From the NCBI RefSeq assembly GCF_017356035.1, contig NZ_JAFIQX010000003.1:248001-312000 (forward strand): a DNA stretch of 64,000 nucleotides, given 5' to 3'. Positions 15,861 through 24,600 of the stretch are shown piece by piece (position 1 is the stretch's first letter; each line of letters opens with the position of its first letter). Source of the DNA: Longitalea luteola. GTDB lineage: Bacteria > Bacteroidota > Bacteroidia > Chitinophagales > Chitinophagaceae. The position numbers were made by a program, and so were the translations under genes. The notes below the pieces were generated by a model that ran no database searches, was not told where the DNA came from, and saw only the letters and a list, made by a program, of their open reading frames with translations.

Positions 15861-15900
15861 AAAAAGAGGGTCACCTGTTACAGCTGACCCTCATTTTTAT
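15861..15900. terminator. Bidirectional terminator between the B12 subunit gene and gltX
   Basis: The 12-bp stem GAGGGTCACCTG / CAGCTGACCCTC has one mismatch, with AAAGAAAAA before and ATTTTTATTTT after. It therefore has a U tract on both strands and serves both convergent genes. Confidence 0.85.
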
Positions 15901-15931
15901 TTTGGTAGACCTGTTTGTATTTATTATTTCT

Positions 15932-17467
15932 CTACAATTGCTCCAATACTCTTTTTATTCTGTTAACCGTTTCGTCTTTGCCAATAATGCCGGCTATCTC
16001 AAAAACGCCCGGACCAAACTTACCACCTACCAGCATTATACGCAGCGGCAACAATACATCACCGGGTTTTATTTGTTTGGCAGCAGCCAGCTCTTTGAAA
16101 CCCTGCTCAAGCTCCGTTGGCACCCAGCTGGTTTGTTGTTGCAGGTAATTGATCACGTCGGTAAAAAATGCCTGCTTCGCTTCATTCCATTTTGGTTTGA
16201 TGGCTGCGAGATCCCACTGTTCCGGTGTTTCGAAAAAGAAACGTGCCTGATCTACAAAATCAGGGATCAAGGTACAGCGCTCTTTAACGAGCGCAATCAC
16301 TGTTTCAAGTTTTGTTTCATCAGTTATTGAAATGCCCTGGAGCTCCATGGCTTTTCTGACCTCAGACTTCAGGCTTCCGGCTTCAGACCTCTTTATCCAT
16401 TCATGGTTGAACCATTTGGCTTTTTCGAAATCGAATTTGGCGCCGCCTTTGTGCACACGGTCAATAGAGAATTTTTCGATCAGTTCATCCAGCGTGAACA
16501 GTTCCTGGTCGGTACCGTCATTCCAGCCCAGCATGGCCAGCATATTTATAAATGCTTCAGGCAAAAAGCCCATTTCCCGGAAGCCCTTGGTTAACTCGGT
16601 ACTGCCGTCTTCCTTCCTGGTGGTCCAGTTCATGGCAAAGACCGGGAAGCCTAAGCGATCTCCATCGCGTTTACTTAGTTTACCATTGCCATCGGGTTTT
16701 AATATCAATGGCAGGTGCGCCCATTGCGGCATTTGTGCCGACCAGCCTAAATATTTCCACAGCAAAATATGAACCGGTGAACTGGGCAGCCATTCCTCGC
16801 CTCTGAAGGCATGGGTTATCTTCATAAGGTAATCGTCTACTACCACTGCCAGGTGATAGGTGGGCATACCATCAGCCTTCAATAATACTTTATCATCGAC
16901 CAGGCCGGTATTGAAACTGACTTCACCCCGGATCATATCGGTGAAGGTCACCGTTTCATTTTCCGGCATTCTGATGCGAATAACATGCGGAACACCATCG
17001 GCCAGCAACCGCTCTGTTTCTTCAAATGTGAGGGCGCATGAGTTGCGCATCTGCTGCCGCACTTTGTGATCGTATTGGGGAGAAGGATTTTCGGCTGTTT
17101 TAAACCGTTCACGCATCGACTCCAGTTCTTCGGGCCGGTCGAAAGCATAATAAGCTTTTCCTTCCTGCACTAAAAATTCAGCATACTGCCTGTACAGCTC
17201 TTTACGTTCGCTTTGGCGGTAAGGCGCGTAGGGGCCACCGGCCTGAGGGCTCTCGTCCGGTTGAAGTCCGCACCATTGTAAGCATTCATAAATATATTCT
17301 TCGGCGCCCGGAACGTAGCGGCTTTGGTCGGTATCTTCAATACGCAACACAAAGTCACCGCCCTGCTGGCGGGCAAACAAATAATTGTATAGAACAGTTC
17401 TTACTCCTCCTAAATGGAGACCGCCGGTTGGACTGGGCGCGAATCGTACCCGTACTTTTTCTGCCAT
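15932..17467 (-). CDS. gltX: Glutamyl-tRNA synthetase
   Basis: A 511-residue class I aminoacyl-tRNA synthetase that charges tRNA-Glu in the cytoplasm. The ATP-binding HIGH-type motif is seen in VRFAPSPTGGLHLGGVRT and the KMSKS-type motif in DGNGKLSKRDGD. The C-terminal half is the anticodon-binding helical domain. The ATG at 17467 gives MAEKVRVRFAPSPTG; an upstream TATCTTTG box (17481-17474) rules out the longer frame. An 11-residue stretch (SEAGSLKSEVR, DNA 16355-16387), just after KWFNHEWIKR at the start of the anticodon domain, is built from the same words as the intergenic GAAGTCGG repeat and looks like an in-frame insertion. Confidence 0.95.
   Translation of the reverse strand: MAEKVRVRFAPSPTGGLHLGGVRTVLYNYLFARQQGGDFVLRIEDTDQSRYVPGAEEYIYECLQWCGLQPDESPQAGGPYAPYRQSERKELYRQYAEFLVQEGKAYYAFDRPEELESMRERFKTAENPSPQYDHKVRQQMRNSCALTFEETERLLADGVPHVIRIRMPENETVTFTDMIRGEVSFNTGLVDDKVLLKADGMPTYHLAVVVDDYLMKITHAFRGEEWLPSSPVHILLWKYLGWSAQMPQWAHLPLILKPDGNGKLSKRDGDRLGFPVFAMNWTTRKEDGSTELTKGFREMGFLPEAFINMLAMLGWNDGTDQELFTLDELIEKFSIDRVHKGGAKFDFEKAKWFNHEWIKRSEAGSLKSEVRKAMELQGISITDETKLETVIALVKERCTLIPDFVDQARFFFETPEQWDLAAIKPKWNEAKQAFFTDVINYLQQQTSWVPTELEQGFKELAAAKQIKPGDVLLPLRIMLVGGKFGPGVFEIAGIIGKDETVNRIKRVLEQL
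16355..16387 (-). repeat. Repeat-derived in-frame segment inside gltX
   Basis: 33 bp (11 codons) made of the words TCTGAAGCCGGAAGC, CTGAAGTCTGAGGTC on the coding strand. They match the style of the word repeat at 3843-3902. The length is a multiple of three, so the frame is kept. Confidence 0.55.
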
Positions 17468-17473
17468 AGTGCG

Positions 17474-17481
17474 CAAAGATA
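17474..17481 (-). promoter_or_regulatory. Promoter -7 box of gltX
   Basis: TATCTTTG on the minus strand ends 6 bp before the gltX ATG. A TTTG lies 17 bp upstream (17499-17502). The transcript would have almost no leader. Confidence 0.65.
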
Positions 17482-17676
17482 AGATAATGGCCAATGTGCA
17501 AAATGCCAGCCCGCGACTAAAGTCGGGGCAGTTGTGATAATGTGCTTATGGAAGCCTGCCCGGCAGGCAGATGGGCAAGTTAACAGGTTCACTGCAATTA
17601 ATAGTGAAAAGCTTCGCCAGTATTAGCAAATTTGCACATTTTCACATTAGCTCATTCTGCTTCGTATCTTTATTGC

Positions 17677-18612
17677 ATGCCAAAGAAACTGGTTTTCCTG
17701 TGTCTTTTATTTATATATAAATTGGTTCCGGCCCAGTTAACGTACCAGACCCTGTATGTGGATTATGATAGTGCATGGACGTACAAAAATTTGAAAATAA
17801 TTCCCATCAGGCCCAAAGGTATGGGCGGGCAGGCCCAGGCATTACCGGGAATAATTTCGTTAAGCCAGGGATTGGCCAATGGAAGCATAGTGGTTAGCGA
17901 ACGCGGTACCGCTGCTACGGAAAACGTGCATTGGCTGCGGATAAACAATAATGGACAGCAACCGGTTTATATAGGTTCAGGAGAAATTATTCTCGGCGGC
18001 CGTCAGGACCGCATGGTTTCAAAAGATACGATACTACCGCCTTCCCAAAAAGATCAGTACATACCGGTAATGTGTGTAGAGGAAGGGCGATGGAGTGAAA
18101 AAGTAAAGAAATTCCAGTATAACAATTATGCTGATCCCTCTTTACGTAAAGTGCTTGATCAGTCGAAGAACCAGGTGCTGGTATGGAAAGAGATCTTTAC
18201 ACAGTTAGAAAAAAGCAGCACCAAATCTTCTACGCTGGCCTATCTGGCACGCCGCAACGACAAAAAGTATACGCCGGAACAGGATGCTTATTTGCGTTAC
18301 TTCAGCGATAAACTCAAGAGCAGCGACAGTTCCATCACTGGGTTTGTTTGTATGAGCGGTGACAAAGTGATAGGCTGTGATATATACGCCGGCAACAATT
18401 TATTTTATGGTGAATGGCAGCCATTGTTGCACGGATATATAGAAGAAGCGATCAGTTTTGGCAGCACGCCTGTTATTGCGGATGACAAGGTGAAAGCGTA
18501 TCTCGATCCTATACTTGCCGATGAAGCATCGCAGGAAGCTTATCTTAAAAAAAACGGTAAGGTGTATAAGTACAAACAGAAAGTAGTGCACATTACCGGC
18601 TACGCACAGTAA
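17677..18612 (+). CDS. Exported protein with ARPP-1-like (DUF6569) domain
   Basis: A 311-residue protein with an N-terminal signal peptide (MPKKLVFLCLLFIYKLVPAQ, cleavage probably after AQ) and therefore exported. The rest resembles the ARPP-1 domain ('ARG and rhodanese-phosphatase-superfamily-associated'): YKNLKIIPIRPKG, then ISLSQGLANGSIVVSERG, then NGQQPVYIGSGEIILGGRQDRMVSKDTILPPSQKDQYIPVMCVEEGRW. The biochemical role of this domain is unknown. The ATG at 17677 starts the signal peptide; a TATCTTTA box (17665-17672) ends only 4 bp before it. The polysaccharide deacetylase gene begins 33 bp after its stop but has its own -7 box in that gap. The family assignment is from recognised motifs, not from a search. 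Confidence 0.72.
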   Translation: MPKKLVFLCLLFIYKLVPAQLTYQTLYVDYDSAWTYKNLKIIPIRPKGMGGQAQALPGIISLSQGLANGSIVVSERGTAATENVHWLRINNNGQQPVYIGSGEIILGGRQDRMVSKDTILPPSQKDQYIPVMCVEEGRWSEKVKKFQYNNYADPSLRKVLDQSKNQVLVWKEIFTQLEKSSTKSSTLAYLARRNDKKYTPEQDAYLRYFSDKLKSSDSSITGFVCMSGDKVIGCDIYAGNNLFYGEWQPLLHGYIEEAISFGSTPVIADDKVKAYLDPILADEASQEAYLKKNGKVYKYKQKVVHITGYAQ

Positions 18613-18619
18613 TTTCAGT

Positions 18620-18627
18620 TATTTTTG
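18620..18627 (+). promoter_or_regulatory. Promoter -7 box of the polysaccharide deacetylase gene
   Basis: TATTTTTG matches TAnnTTTG. It covers the alternative TTG at 18625, leaving ATG 18646 as the start. Confidence 0.6.
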
Positions 18628-18645
18628 TTGCAGAGGATAGATAGC

Positions 18646-19287
18646 ATGCTGTATTTTGTAAAAACTCCCTGGTGGCTTAAAAGGCTATATCCGCGTTGTG
18701 TTTGGGACATTCCGGTCAAAGAAAAAATTTTGTATCTCACATTTGACGATGGTCCACACCCGGTAGTTACTCCATTTGTGTTGGATCAGTTACAGCACTA
18801 TAATGCAAAGGCCACTTTTTTCTGCATTGGTAAAAACGTTGCCGCACATCCTGAGGTATATCGCAGGATGTTGGAAGAAGGGCATCGCGCCGGCAATCAT
18901 ACATTCAATCATTTAAATGGCTGGAAGGTGACCGATGAGCTGTATATGCGAAATATCCTGGCTGCCGGAAAACATATCGACTCCAATCTGTTTCGCCCAC
19001 CATACGGAAGGATCACCCGCTTTCAGGTGAAATTGCTAACGGGTATCCGAAATTCACCGGTGAACAATAACTTCAGTATAATAATGTGGGATGTGCTAAG
19101 TGGTGATTTTGATGTTGCACTATCAGGTGAAGCCTGTACATTGAATGTCATCAGGAATGCACAACCGGGTTCAGTGATCGTCTTTCATGACAGTGAGAAA
19201 GCTTTCCCCCGGTTAAAGGAAGCACTGCCAAAAACGCTGCAATATTTGAGTGAAAAGGGGTACCGTTTCGAAGCGATAAATCTGTAA
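18646..19287 (+). CDS. Polysaccharide deacetylase (NodB-type) family protein
   Basis: A 213-residue protein dominated by a NodB homology domain. Motif 1 is TFDDGPHPVVTPFVL (metal and catalytic aspartates). Motif 2 is HRAGNHTFNH with the two metal-binding histidines. Motif 3 is FRPPYGRITRFQ. A late GSVIVFHDSEKAFPRL contains the catalytic histidine region. Such enzymes remove acetyl groups from N-acetylglucosamine polymers such as peptidoglycan or chitin-like glycans. The N-terminus (MLYFVKTPWWLKRLYP) is not a clear signal peptide, so the location is uncertain. The start is the ATG after the -7 box. A terminator lies about 60 bp downstream. Confidence 0.9.
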   Translation: MLYFVKTPWWLKRLYPRCVWDIPVKEKILYLTFDDGPHPVVTPFVLDQLQHYNAKATFFCIGKNVAAHPEVYRRMLEEGHRAGNHTFNHLNGWKVTDELYMRNILAAGKHIDSNLFRPPYGRITRFQVKLLTGIRNSPVNNNFSIIMWDVLSGDFDVALSGEACTLNVIRNAQPGSVIVFHDSEKAFPRLKEALPKTLQYLSEKGYRFEAINL

Positions 19288-19349
19288 AAAAAGGAATAAA
19301 TGAGGGTGAAAATACCCTGCATTTGCGACAGTATGTCCTTAAAAAAAGT

Positions 19350-19381
19350 TGGGCCTGGGTAGACACCCTGGCCCGTTTTTA
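19350..19381 (+). terminator. Terminator after the polysaccharide deacetylase gene
   Basis: The stem GGGCCTGGG / CCCTGGCCC has one mismatch and a 6-nt loop, followed by GTTTTT. Confidence 0.75.
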
Positions 19382-19426
19382 ATCCGTACCCTATGAAAAC
19401 TGAATTAAAGGTATAAACTTTTTTGA

Positions 19427-20305
19427 TTAATGCAAAGTAATTTCCTTAACCTGGCCATTTACTGAAAAACTTGCTTTGTTTTCGCAGGTCCCCGACCCGT
19501 AGTCGAGCACTGCCACTGCGTCATTTCCTTTCTTCAGGGCCAGGGTGCCCCGGGAGATCCACCGGCAATTAAATCTTTTAATGAGTGGGGTGTTAACAGC
19601 GGTTGACCATTGAAAATACTTGTTATTTATCTGAGCCGCTCCGTTTGCCAGGCCGGTTAGCGTATAAACATCGTCGAGGCCCAGCAGGAGCGTTGCTCCG
19701 CCTTCGGTTTGTGTTACTGTTTTTTCGCTATTCCATTGAATATAATTGCCATTGGAGGTGCTTAGCCGGGCGTTGGAAACCCGCGATGTGTAGCTTTTCT
19801 TATCGGGTGTACCTGCATTGGTAAGCGTATAAGTGCCTTCAACTTTGAGATCATCCAGGTAATATCCTTCGAAGACAGTAGTTGCCGAGTTGCCTGATAT
19901 AAAGAGATGACCGGTATATACGATATTGATCCTGCCTTTGCGAACCCTTCCATCGCGGCCAACACAGCCGGAACCAAAATCTATAGTAATATTTAAAGGG
20001 AAGCGGGTGTTATTGTTCAACTGTTTGGTAATCACTGTATAGCAGGTAGTCGTATCAGTTCCTTCGATTCGTCCGAAGATACCCGTGCCGCCTATTCCAA
20101 CTTCCGTACTTACACCCATAACATTGTTGAAGACATCATCGAAAACCACTTCCGCCCGGGCATCAGCTACGGAGGCGATGGCAGCAAATTCTTCGCGGCC
20201 TGCAGGTCCTGAAGATGCGTCGTCCTGTTTTTTACAGGCGGAAAAAGCCAGCGCAGTAACTATAATTGTTTGTAAAACTGCGGTAAGTGGGGAAATAGTT
20301 TTCAT
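19427..20305 (-). CDS. Predicted lipoprotein of unknown function
   Basis: A 292-residue protein. The N-terminus has a lipoprotein-type signal: a hydrophobic stretch, then ALAFSACKKQDD, with cysteine 24 as the probable lipidation site. A low-complexity spacer (DDASSGPAG) follows. The body is a repetitive beta-rich domain with alternating motifs (ITIDFGSGCVGRDGRVRKGRINIVYTG, VEGTYTLTNAG, ISRGTLALKKGNDAVAVLDYGSG). Similar lipoproteins are common and uncharacterised in Bacteroidota. It would sit on the periplasmic side or the cell surface. It is transcribed towards the deacetylase gene and divergently from tatD. I assign no function. Confidence 0.75.
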   Translation of the reverse strand: MKTISPLTAVLQTIIVTALAFSACKKQDDASSGPAGREEFAAIASVADARAEVVFDDVFNNVMGVSTEVGIGGTGIFGRIEGTDTTTCYTVITKQLNNNTRFPLNITIDFGSGCVGRDGRVRKGRINIVYTGHLFISGNSATTVFEGYYLDDLKVEGTYTLTNAGTPDKKSYTSRVSNARLSTSNGNYIQWNSEKTVTQTEGGATLLLGLDDVYTLTGLANGAAQINNKYFQWSTAVNTPLIKRFNCRWISRGTLALKKGNDAVAVLDYGSGTCENKASFSVNGQVKEITLH

Positions 20306-20411
20306 AAAACAAATTAACGCTAATTATGATGAACCACGATCCGGGGTTATGACGACGCCGTGTTTAAATAGTTTAACAGATTCATAATTTTTTGGGAATT
20401 TTGCGGCCGAT

Positions 20412-21185
20412 ATGAATCTACAATTAATTGATACTCACTGCCATTTATACGGTAAGGATTTTTCCACAGATATTCAGGCTGTCATCGGACGCGCTGAAAA
20501 TGAAGGGGTTCAGCGGTTTTACCTGCCCGCCATTGACAGCGAAGTGATAGACGCCATGCTGCAACTGGAGCAGGATTTCCCGGGCAAATGTTTCGCAATG
20601 ATGGGGCTGCATCCCTGTTCGGTAAAAGAAGATTATGAACAAGAGCTGGCCGTAGTAGGCGAATGGCTGGCCAAACGGCCGTTCAAAGCGGTAGGTGAGA
20701 TCGGACTGGATTATTACTGGGATAAAACATTTATAGATGCCCAGCATAAAGCTTTTCACAAACAGATAGAATGGGCGTTGCACTACGGGTTGCCGATCGT
20801 GATCCATTCGCGGGATTCCATGGCCGACAGCATTCGCATCGTTCAGGAACACCAAAAAGGACAGTTGCGGGGCATTTTCCATTGCTTTACCGGCACACTG
20901 GCCGAGGCTCAACAGATCATTGACCTCGGTTTTTACCTCGGCATCGGGGGCGTGATAACTTATAAAAATACCCATTTACGCGAAGTGCTAAAAGCGGTTT
21001 CCATGGACAAAATTGTGCTTGAAACCGATGCGCCCTACCTTACACCGGTACCTTTCAGGGGAAAAAGGAATGAGAGCAGCTATTTAAAATATATTGTGGA
21101 AAAGGTGGCGGAGGTAAAAGAAATAGGGGTAGAAGAAGCGGCTGCGATCACTACAGCCAATGCAAAAAAAATTTTCGGGGACTAA
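20412..21185 (+). CDS. TatD-family metal-dependent hydrolase
   Basis: A 257-residue TIM-barrel hydrolase. The metal ligands are visible in order: [11 protein letters not shown] (H10, H12), [11 protein letters not shown] (glutamate), [14 protein letters not shown] and [17 protein letters not shown] (aspartate). TatD proteins have been described as 3'-5' DNA exonucleases or D-aminoacyl-tRNA-type quality-control enzymes in different bacteria, so the exact role is uncertain. The length and start ([12 protein letters not shown]) fit the family. tRNA-Ser lies 36 bp downstream in the same direction and may be read through from this gene. Confidence 0.9.
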   Translation: MNLQLIDTHCHLYGKDFSTDIQAVIGRAENEGVQRFYLPAIDSEVIDAMLQLEQDFPGKCFAMMGLHPCSVKEDYEQELAVVGEWLAKRPFKAVGEIGLDYYWDKTFIDAQHKAFHKQIEWALHYGLPIVIHSRDSMADSIRIVQEHQKGQLRGIFHCFTGTLAEAQQIIDLGFYLGIGGVITYKNTHLREVLKAVSMDKIVLETDAPYLTPVPFRGKRNESSYLKYIVEKVAEVKEIGVEEAAAITTANAKKIFGD

Positions 21186-21221
21186 CGATTTGAAAATGTA
21201 AATTTGCTGCCCTTTTGAAAC

Positions 21222-21308
21222 GGAGACTTGTCCGAGTGGTTGAAGGAGCACGCCTGGAAAGTGTGTATACGGGAAACCGTATCGAGGGTTCGAATCCCTC
21301 AGTCTCCG
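21222..21308 (+). tRNA. tRNA-Ser (anticodon GGA)
   Basis: A complete cloverleaf with a long variable arm, as in serine tRNAs. The acceptor GGAGACT pairs with AGTCTCC. The D arm has GAGTGGTTGAAGGAG. The anticodon loop is CTGGAAA with GGA. The T arm has GGGTTCGAATCCC. The discriminator base is G, as serine tRNAs require. CCA is not encoded. A strong hairpin terminator follows 17 bp downstream. Confidence 0.96.
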
Positions 21309-21325
21309 CAAACAGAAAACAGCGC

Positions 21326-21351
21326 TCCCCCGATGCATCGGGGGATTTTTT
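21326..21351 (+). terminator. Terminator of tRNA-Ser
   Basis: The palindromic stem TCCCCCGAT-gc-ATCGGGGGA is followed by six T. Confidence 0.9.
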
Positions 21352-21463
21352 ATTTCGGTGGGGCCGGTATCTGCCTTCAGGTATTACAGACTGCTTTAAC
21401 TATTTATAGGGAAGGTTCTTTAGAAATAAAAGATACCTTTAACCGTTTAACCTAAAAATTATA

Positions 21464-22546
21464 ATGTCGAAAGCCGTCTTCAATAACAAAAATGCCGTCT
21501 TCTTTCCTTCTTTGAAAATGGCGATAGACAAATATTTTAAAGAGAATAACTTAAAAACAACAGGTTCCTGGAGGCTGTATTATAAGACCATCGTATTGAT
21601 CGTTGCAGTAAGTGCTTTATATGTCCTTGCAATTAGTTTTTCACTCCCGGTATCTATTACTGTAATAACAGGTGTTCTTTTAGGATTCTTATCGGCATGC
21701 ATAGGTTTTAATGTAATGCACGATGCCAATCACGGCAGCTATTCTTCCAGAAAATGGGTGAACAATACCCTCGGTTTAACCATAAATGCGCTGGGCGGTA
21801 ACAGCTTTATCTGGCGGCATAAACACAATATAATCCACCACACGTATACAAATGTCGATGGAATAGATGATGATATTGCCAAAACGCCATTTATAAGAAT
21901 GTGCAGTTCTCAACATTGGGTTCCCATGCACAGGCTTCAGCATTTGTATACACCTTTTTTGTATGCGATCAGCTCAATGATCTGGATATTGTTCCAGGAT
22001 TTCGAAAAATACTTCAAAAGGAAAGTGCACAATACTGAGCTGCAGAAAATGAAAGTAAAAGATCATGTTGTTTTCTGGGTCAGCAAATTGTTGTACATAT
22101 TATTTTATATCATACTGCCTATATGGCTTACCGGCTGGCAACAGTGGCTGGTATTTTTTGTAAGCCTGCACGTTGGTTTAGGTTTTACCCTGGCAATAGT
22201 ATTTCAACTGGCCCATGTAGTAGAAGAAACTGAATTTGTATTTGCGCCTTTACAGGAAACAACCGTCATCGAGAATGAGTGGGCGATCCACCAGTTAAAG
22301 ACCACCTCCAATTTTTCACCGCATAATAAGTTGATCTGCTGGTTTGCCGGTGGGTTGAATTACCAGGTAGAACATCATCTTTTCCCTCGCATTAGTCATA
22401 TCCATTATCCGGCATTAAGCAGTATTGTAAAATTGAAATGCGAAGAGTTCAATGTTCCTTATAACAGCATTCCTTCTTTTAATCAGGCGGTTAGATCCCA
22501 TTTCCGGTTTATAAAAGCGTTAGGCAAAAGACCGGCTGACTATTAA
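21464..22546 (+). CDS. Membrane fatty acid desaturase (acyl-lipid/acyl-CoA type)
   Basis: A 360-residue di-iron membrane desaturase that introduces a double bond into fatty acyl chains. The three histidine boxes are present: HDANHG (~86-91), HKHNIIHH (~108-115) and QVEHHLFP (~304-311). Four or more membrane helices lie between them (for example YYKTIVLIVAVSALYVLAISF and YILFYIILPIWLTGWQQWLVFFV). The spacing of the boxes resembles the linoleoyl-CoA/Delta-6 front-end class, though no cytochrome b5 domain is fused. It probably adjusts membrane fluidity. The gene is convergent with the next one and about 110 bp after the tRNA terminator. Confidence 0.9.
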   Translation: MSKAVFNNKNAVFFPSLKMAIDKYFKENNLKTTGSWRLYYKTIVLIVAVSALYVLAISFSLPVSITVITGVLLGFLSACIGFNVMHDANHGSYSSRKWVNNTLGLTINALGGNSFIWRHKHNIIHHTYTNVDGIDDDIAKTPFIRMCSSQHWVPMHRLQHLYTPFLYAISSMIWILFQDFEKYFKRKVHNTELQKMKVKDHVVFWVSKLLYILFYIILPIWLTGWQQWLVFFVSLHVGLGFTLAIVFQLAHVVEETEFVFAPLQETTVIENEWAIHQLKTTSNFSPHNKLICWFAGGLNYQVEHHLFPRISHIHYPALSSIVKLKCEEFNVPYNSIPSFNQAVRSHFRFIKALGKRPADY

Positions 22547-22572
22547 CAAAAAAAACGATCATACATACAAGG

Positions 22573-23088
22573 TTATGCCCGTAACCATTTAATCATATGC
22601 GGATATGAAGGAATGTTGAGGCGGCGGGCATGCTTTTCATTAGCTGTCATTCCGATCTTTTCCAGCATGGAAAGCCCTATATAATTTTTTTCGCGGCAGC
22701 TGCCGGTTATATATTCCCGGCCGCCACGGTATCCCTGTTCGTGAAAAACAAAAAACGGGTCAATGAATAAATGAATGCAGGCTGCATAAGACCATGCAAT
22801 GGCCATGATCTCTTCTGATTCCCGGTCTTTTCTGTTGATGATATTCCTTTCAGATAAACCATGCCGGTCAATAGCCGGGACTACTGCTATATGGCCGGCT
22901 TCGTGCAAAATATCACCGGGATGTTCCAAAGCATCTTTATCTATTATGATCATTCCTTTATTGATCAAAAGACCAGGCAGAAAGCTTTTATTGCCAATTT
23001 TTCTGAATGTGGTCTCAATACCAATGTTATTCAGAAATCCAATACATTTTTGAAGCAGAACCATTTCGTCAGCATCAATATCCTTCAT
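22573..23088 (-). CDS. Small putative zinc metallopeptidase-like protein (HEAGH motif)
   Basis: A 171-residue protein with no signal peptide or membrane helix. A zinc-binding HExxH motif is seen as DILHEAGHIAVVPAI (~60-74). Upstream is a short beta-rich part, LPGLLINKGMIIIDKDALEHPG, an arrangement that recalls IrrE/ImmA-type or minigluzincin domains. A possible third ligand (E92, or E93 of RESEEIMA) follows. The C-terminal half (GREYITGSCREKNYIGLSMLEKIGM) is unfamiliar. I do not recognise a named family. It is convergent with the desaturase gene (26 bp apart) and has no toxin or phage neighbours. Confidence 0.7.
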   Translation of the reverse strand: MKDIDADEMVLLQKCIGFLNNIGIETTFRKIGNKSFLPGLLINKGMIIIDKDALEHPGDILHEAGHIAVVPAIDRHGLSERNIINRKDRESEEIMAIAWSYAACIHLFIDPFFVFHEQGYRGGREYITGSCREKNYIGLSMLEKIGMTANEKHARRLNIPSYPHMIKWLRA

Positions 23089-23199
23089 TAATAAGGGAGT
23101 TGAAAGTCGTAAATGGTGAATGTACGATTATTTATATTTCCCGCCTGTTATAATATTTGGCCTCAGAAACGTCGGACGGGCTGCTGTGAATTTTTTCAG

Positions 23200-24360
23200 T
23201 TATACTTCTACGCCTGCTTCCTGTCTTGCTATCACCCGTAGAGGCTTTTTAGCCGCTTTTGCTTTTCGTTTTTTTCTACCCACCAGGTAAATGACAAAAC
23301 CGGTTATGGGTAAGCTGAAGGCTACCATGGCGGCGATCAATGCGATTATCTGCGTTGGCAGTCCGTATAATTTTCCGGTATGAATGGGATAAACCATCCG
23401 GCGGATCTTATTTCCGGCAGAAGAGTTTTTAAACAATTTTTCTTTCAGGAGACGGCCAGTGCCTTTTTCAAAATACAGGACATCCGTCACGTTGTTCTCG
23501 GCCACTTCATGGTTCATTTTATTTACAGTTACCGCGAGGCTGTCATTAGTGGGCAGTAACATGGCAATGCGGCCTTTATAGGGAAGCCTGTTATTCGTTT
23601 GCTGGTATAACGATTCGTAAAATCCTGCCTGAATGGGTTGCTTAACAACGTTGGCTGGCGCTTCGATCTTTTGCATGGGTTTGCCATCGGCTATCAGATA
23701 AATGGCATTATTGAACCAGTCATACGCCCAGGTAAGCCCTGTTAAGGAAATAGCCAGCAGTACGAGGTGTACATAAAAACCACCTACAGCGTGAAGGTCC
23801 CAGTTCAACCGTTTCCATCTGGAGCTCCATGCAATGCGGGTTCGTTGTTTAAGTAAGTGCCAGCGTTTGGGCCACCATAGCACAATTCCGGTAATGATCA
23901 TTATTACAAAAATGAGACAGGAGGCCCCGGTAATGGCTAATCCCACTTCGTTCATACACAGGTGACGGTGCAGGTTCAGCACAACACCAAAAAAGCGTTT
24001 GTTAAACTCCCGTGCTTCTATCAACTGACCGGTATATGGATTCACCGCAAGGTGCCAGGTGTACTTCTTGTTCTTTTTCGCCATGAAGATCACCGAGCGC
24101 CCGGGCGCCTGGGTCTCTATGTAAATGCGGGTTACTTTGATCTCCGGATTATATGCGACTGCTGTATGGTACAGGCTGTCTACCGGCAGACGTTGTGCAT
24201 TTTGCGGCACTGACACAAAGTAGAAATCATGATTGGCCCATTCATCCAACTCATCTTCAAACACCAGCAGAATGCCGGTGCCGGCAACGATCAACACCAC
24301 CAGCCCTGATGCCAGTCCCAACCATAAATGCAGTTTGCCAAAAATCTGTTTCAACGTCAT
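23200..24360 (-). CDS. PepSY-associated membrane protein (iron-regulated type)
   Basis: A 386-residue inner-membrane protein of the PepSY-TM family. Four helices are visible: WLGLASGLVVLIVAGTGILLVFE (~12-35), VGLAITGASCLIFVIMIITGIVLWWP (~140-165), VGGFYVHLVLLAISLTGLTWAYDW (~190-215) and IIALIAAMVAFSLPITGFVIYLV (~340-365). A large periplasmic loop between the last two contains the PepSY region. Relatives are often linked to siderophore or heme uptake and may reduce ferric complexes (family knowledge, not shown). The C-terminus is strongly basic (GRKKRKAKAAKK). The 469-bp upstream gap carries three copies of a 13-bp word and a hairpin with a T tract 27 bp before the ATG. Confidence 0.85.
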   Translation of the reverse strand: MTLKQIFGKLHLWLGLASGLVVLIVAGTGILLVFEDELDEWANHDFYFVSVPQNAQRLPVDSLYHTAVAYNPEIKVTRIYIETQAPGRSVIFMAKKNKKYTWHLAVNPYTGQLIEAREFNKRFFGVVLNLHRHLCMNEVGLAITGASCLIFVIMIITGIVLWWPKRWHLLKQRTRIAWSSRWKRLNWDLHAVGGFYVHLVLLAISLTGLTWAYDWFNNAIYLIADGKPMQKIEAPANVVKQPIQAGFYESLYQQTNNRLPYKGRIAMLLPTNDSLAVTVNKMNHEVAENNVTDVLYFEKGTGRLLKEKLFKNSSAGNKIRRMVYPIHTGKLYGLPTQIIALIAAMVAFSLPITGFVIYLVGRKKRKAKAAKKPLRVIARQEAGVEV

Positions 24361-24381
24361 TGCTCCCTATTGTAATAAATA

Positions 24382-24407
24382 AAAATAGTCCCGCCACTGG
24401 CGGGACT
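24382..24407 (-). terminator. Terminator or attenuator ahead of the PepSY gene
   Basis: The stem GTCCCGCC / GGCGGGAC (24388-24395/24399-24406) is followed on the minus strand by ATTTTTATTTATT. It could end the EamA transcript or act as an attenuator in the PepSY leader. Confidence 0.7.
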
Positions 24408-24600
24408 TCAACTAATCAGCGCCTTAACACCTGGTTGTATTACTTACCAGTATATACAACCGGGTATAGGCTATTTAACGACAATATAAGTTCCATCAAA
24501 ACCGGTAAACTGCAAAATAATAAGCGGATGGTTTACTCGGTATAAATAAAACCCTTATACCCGTCTAACTGTGTACACTCATGTAAAGAACTGGTCGCGT

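Noticed and set aside
21222-21308. Integration site at tRNA-Ser
   Set aside because: No integrase, no repeated tRNA 3' end and no mobile genes were seen near either tRNA.
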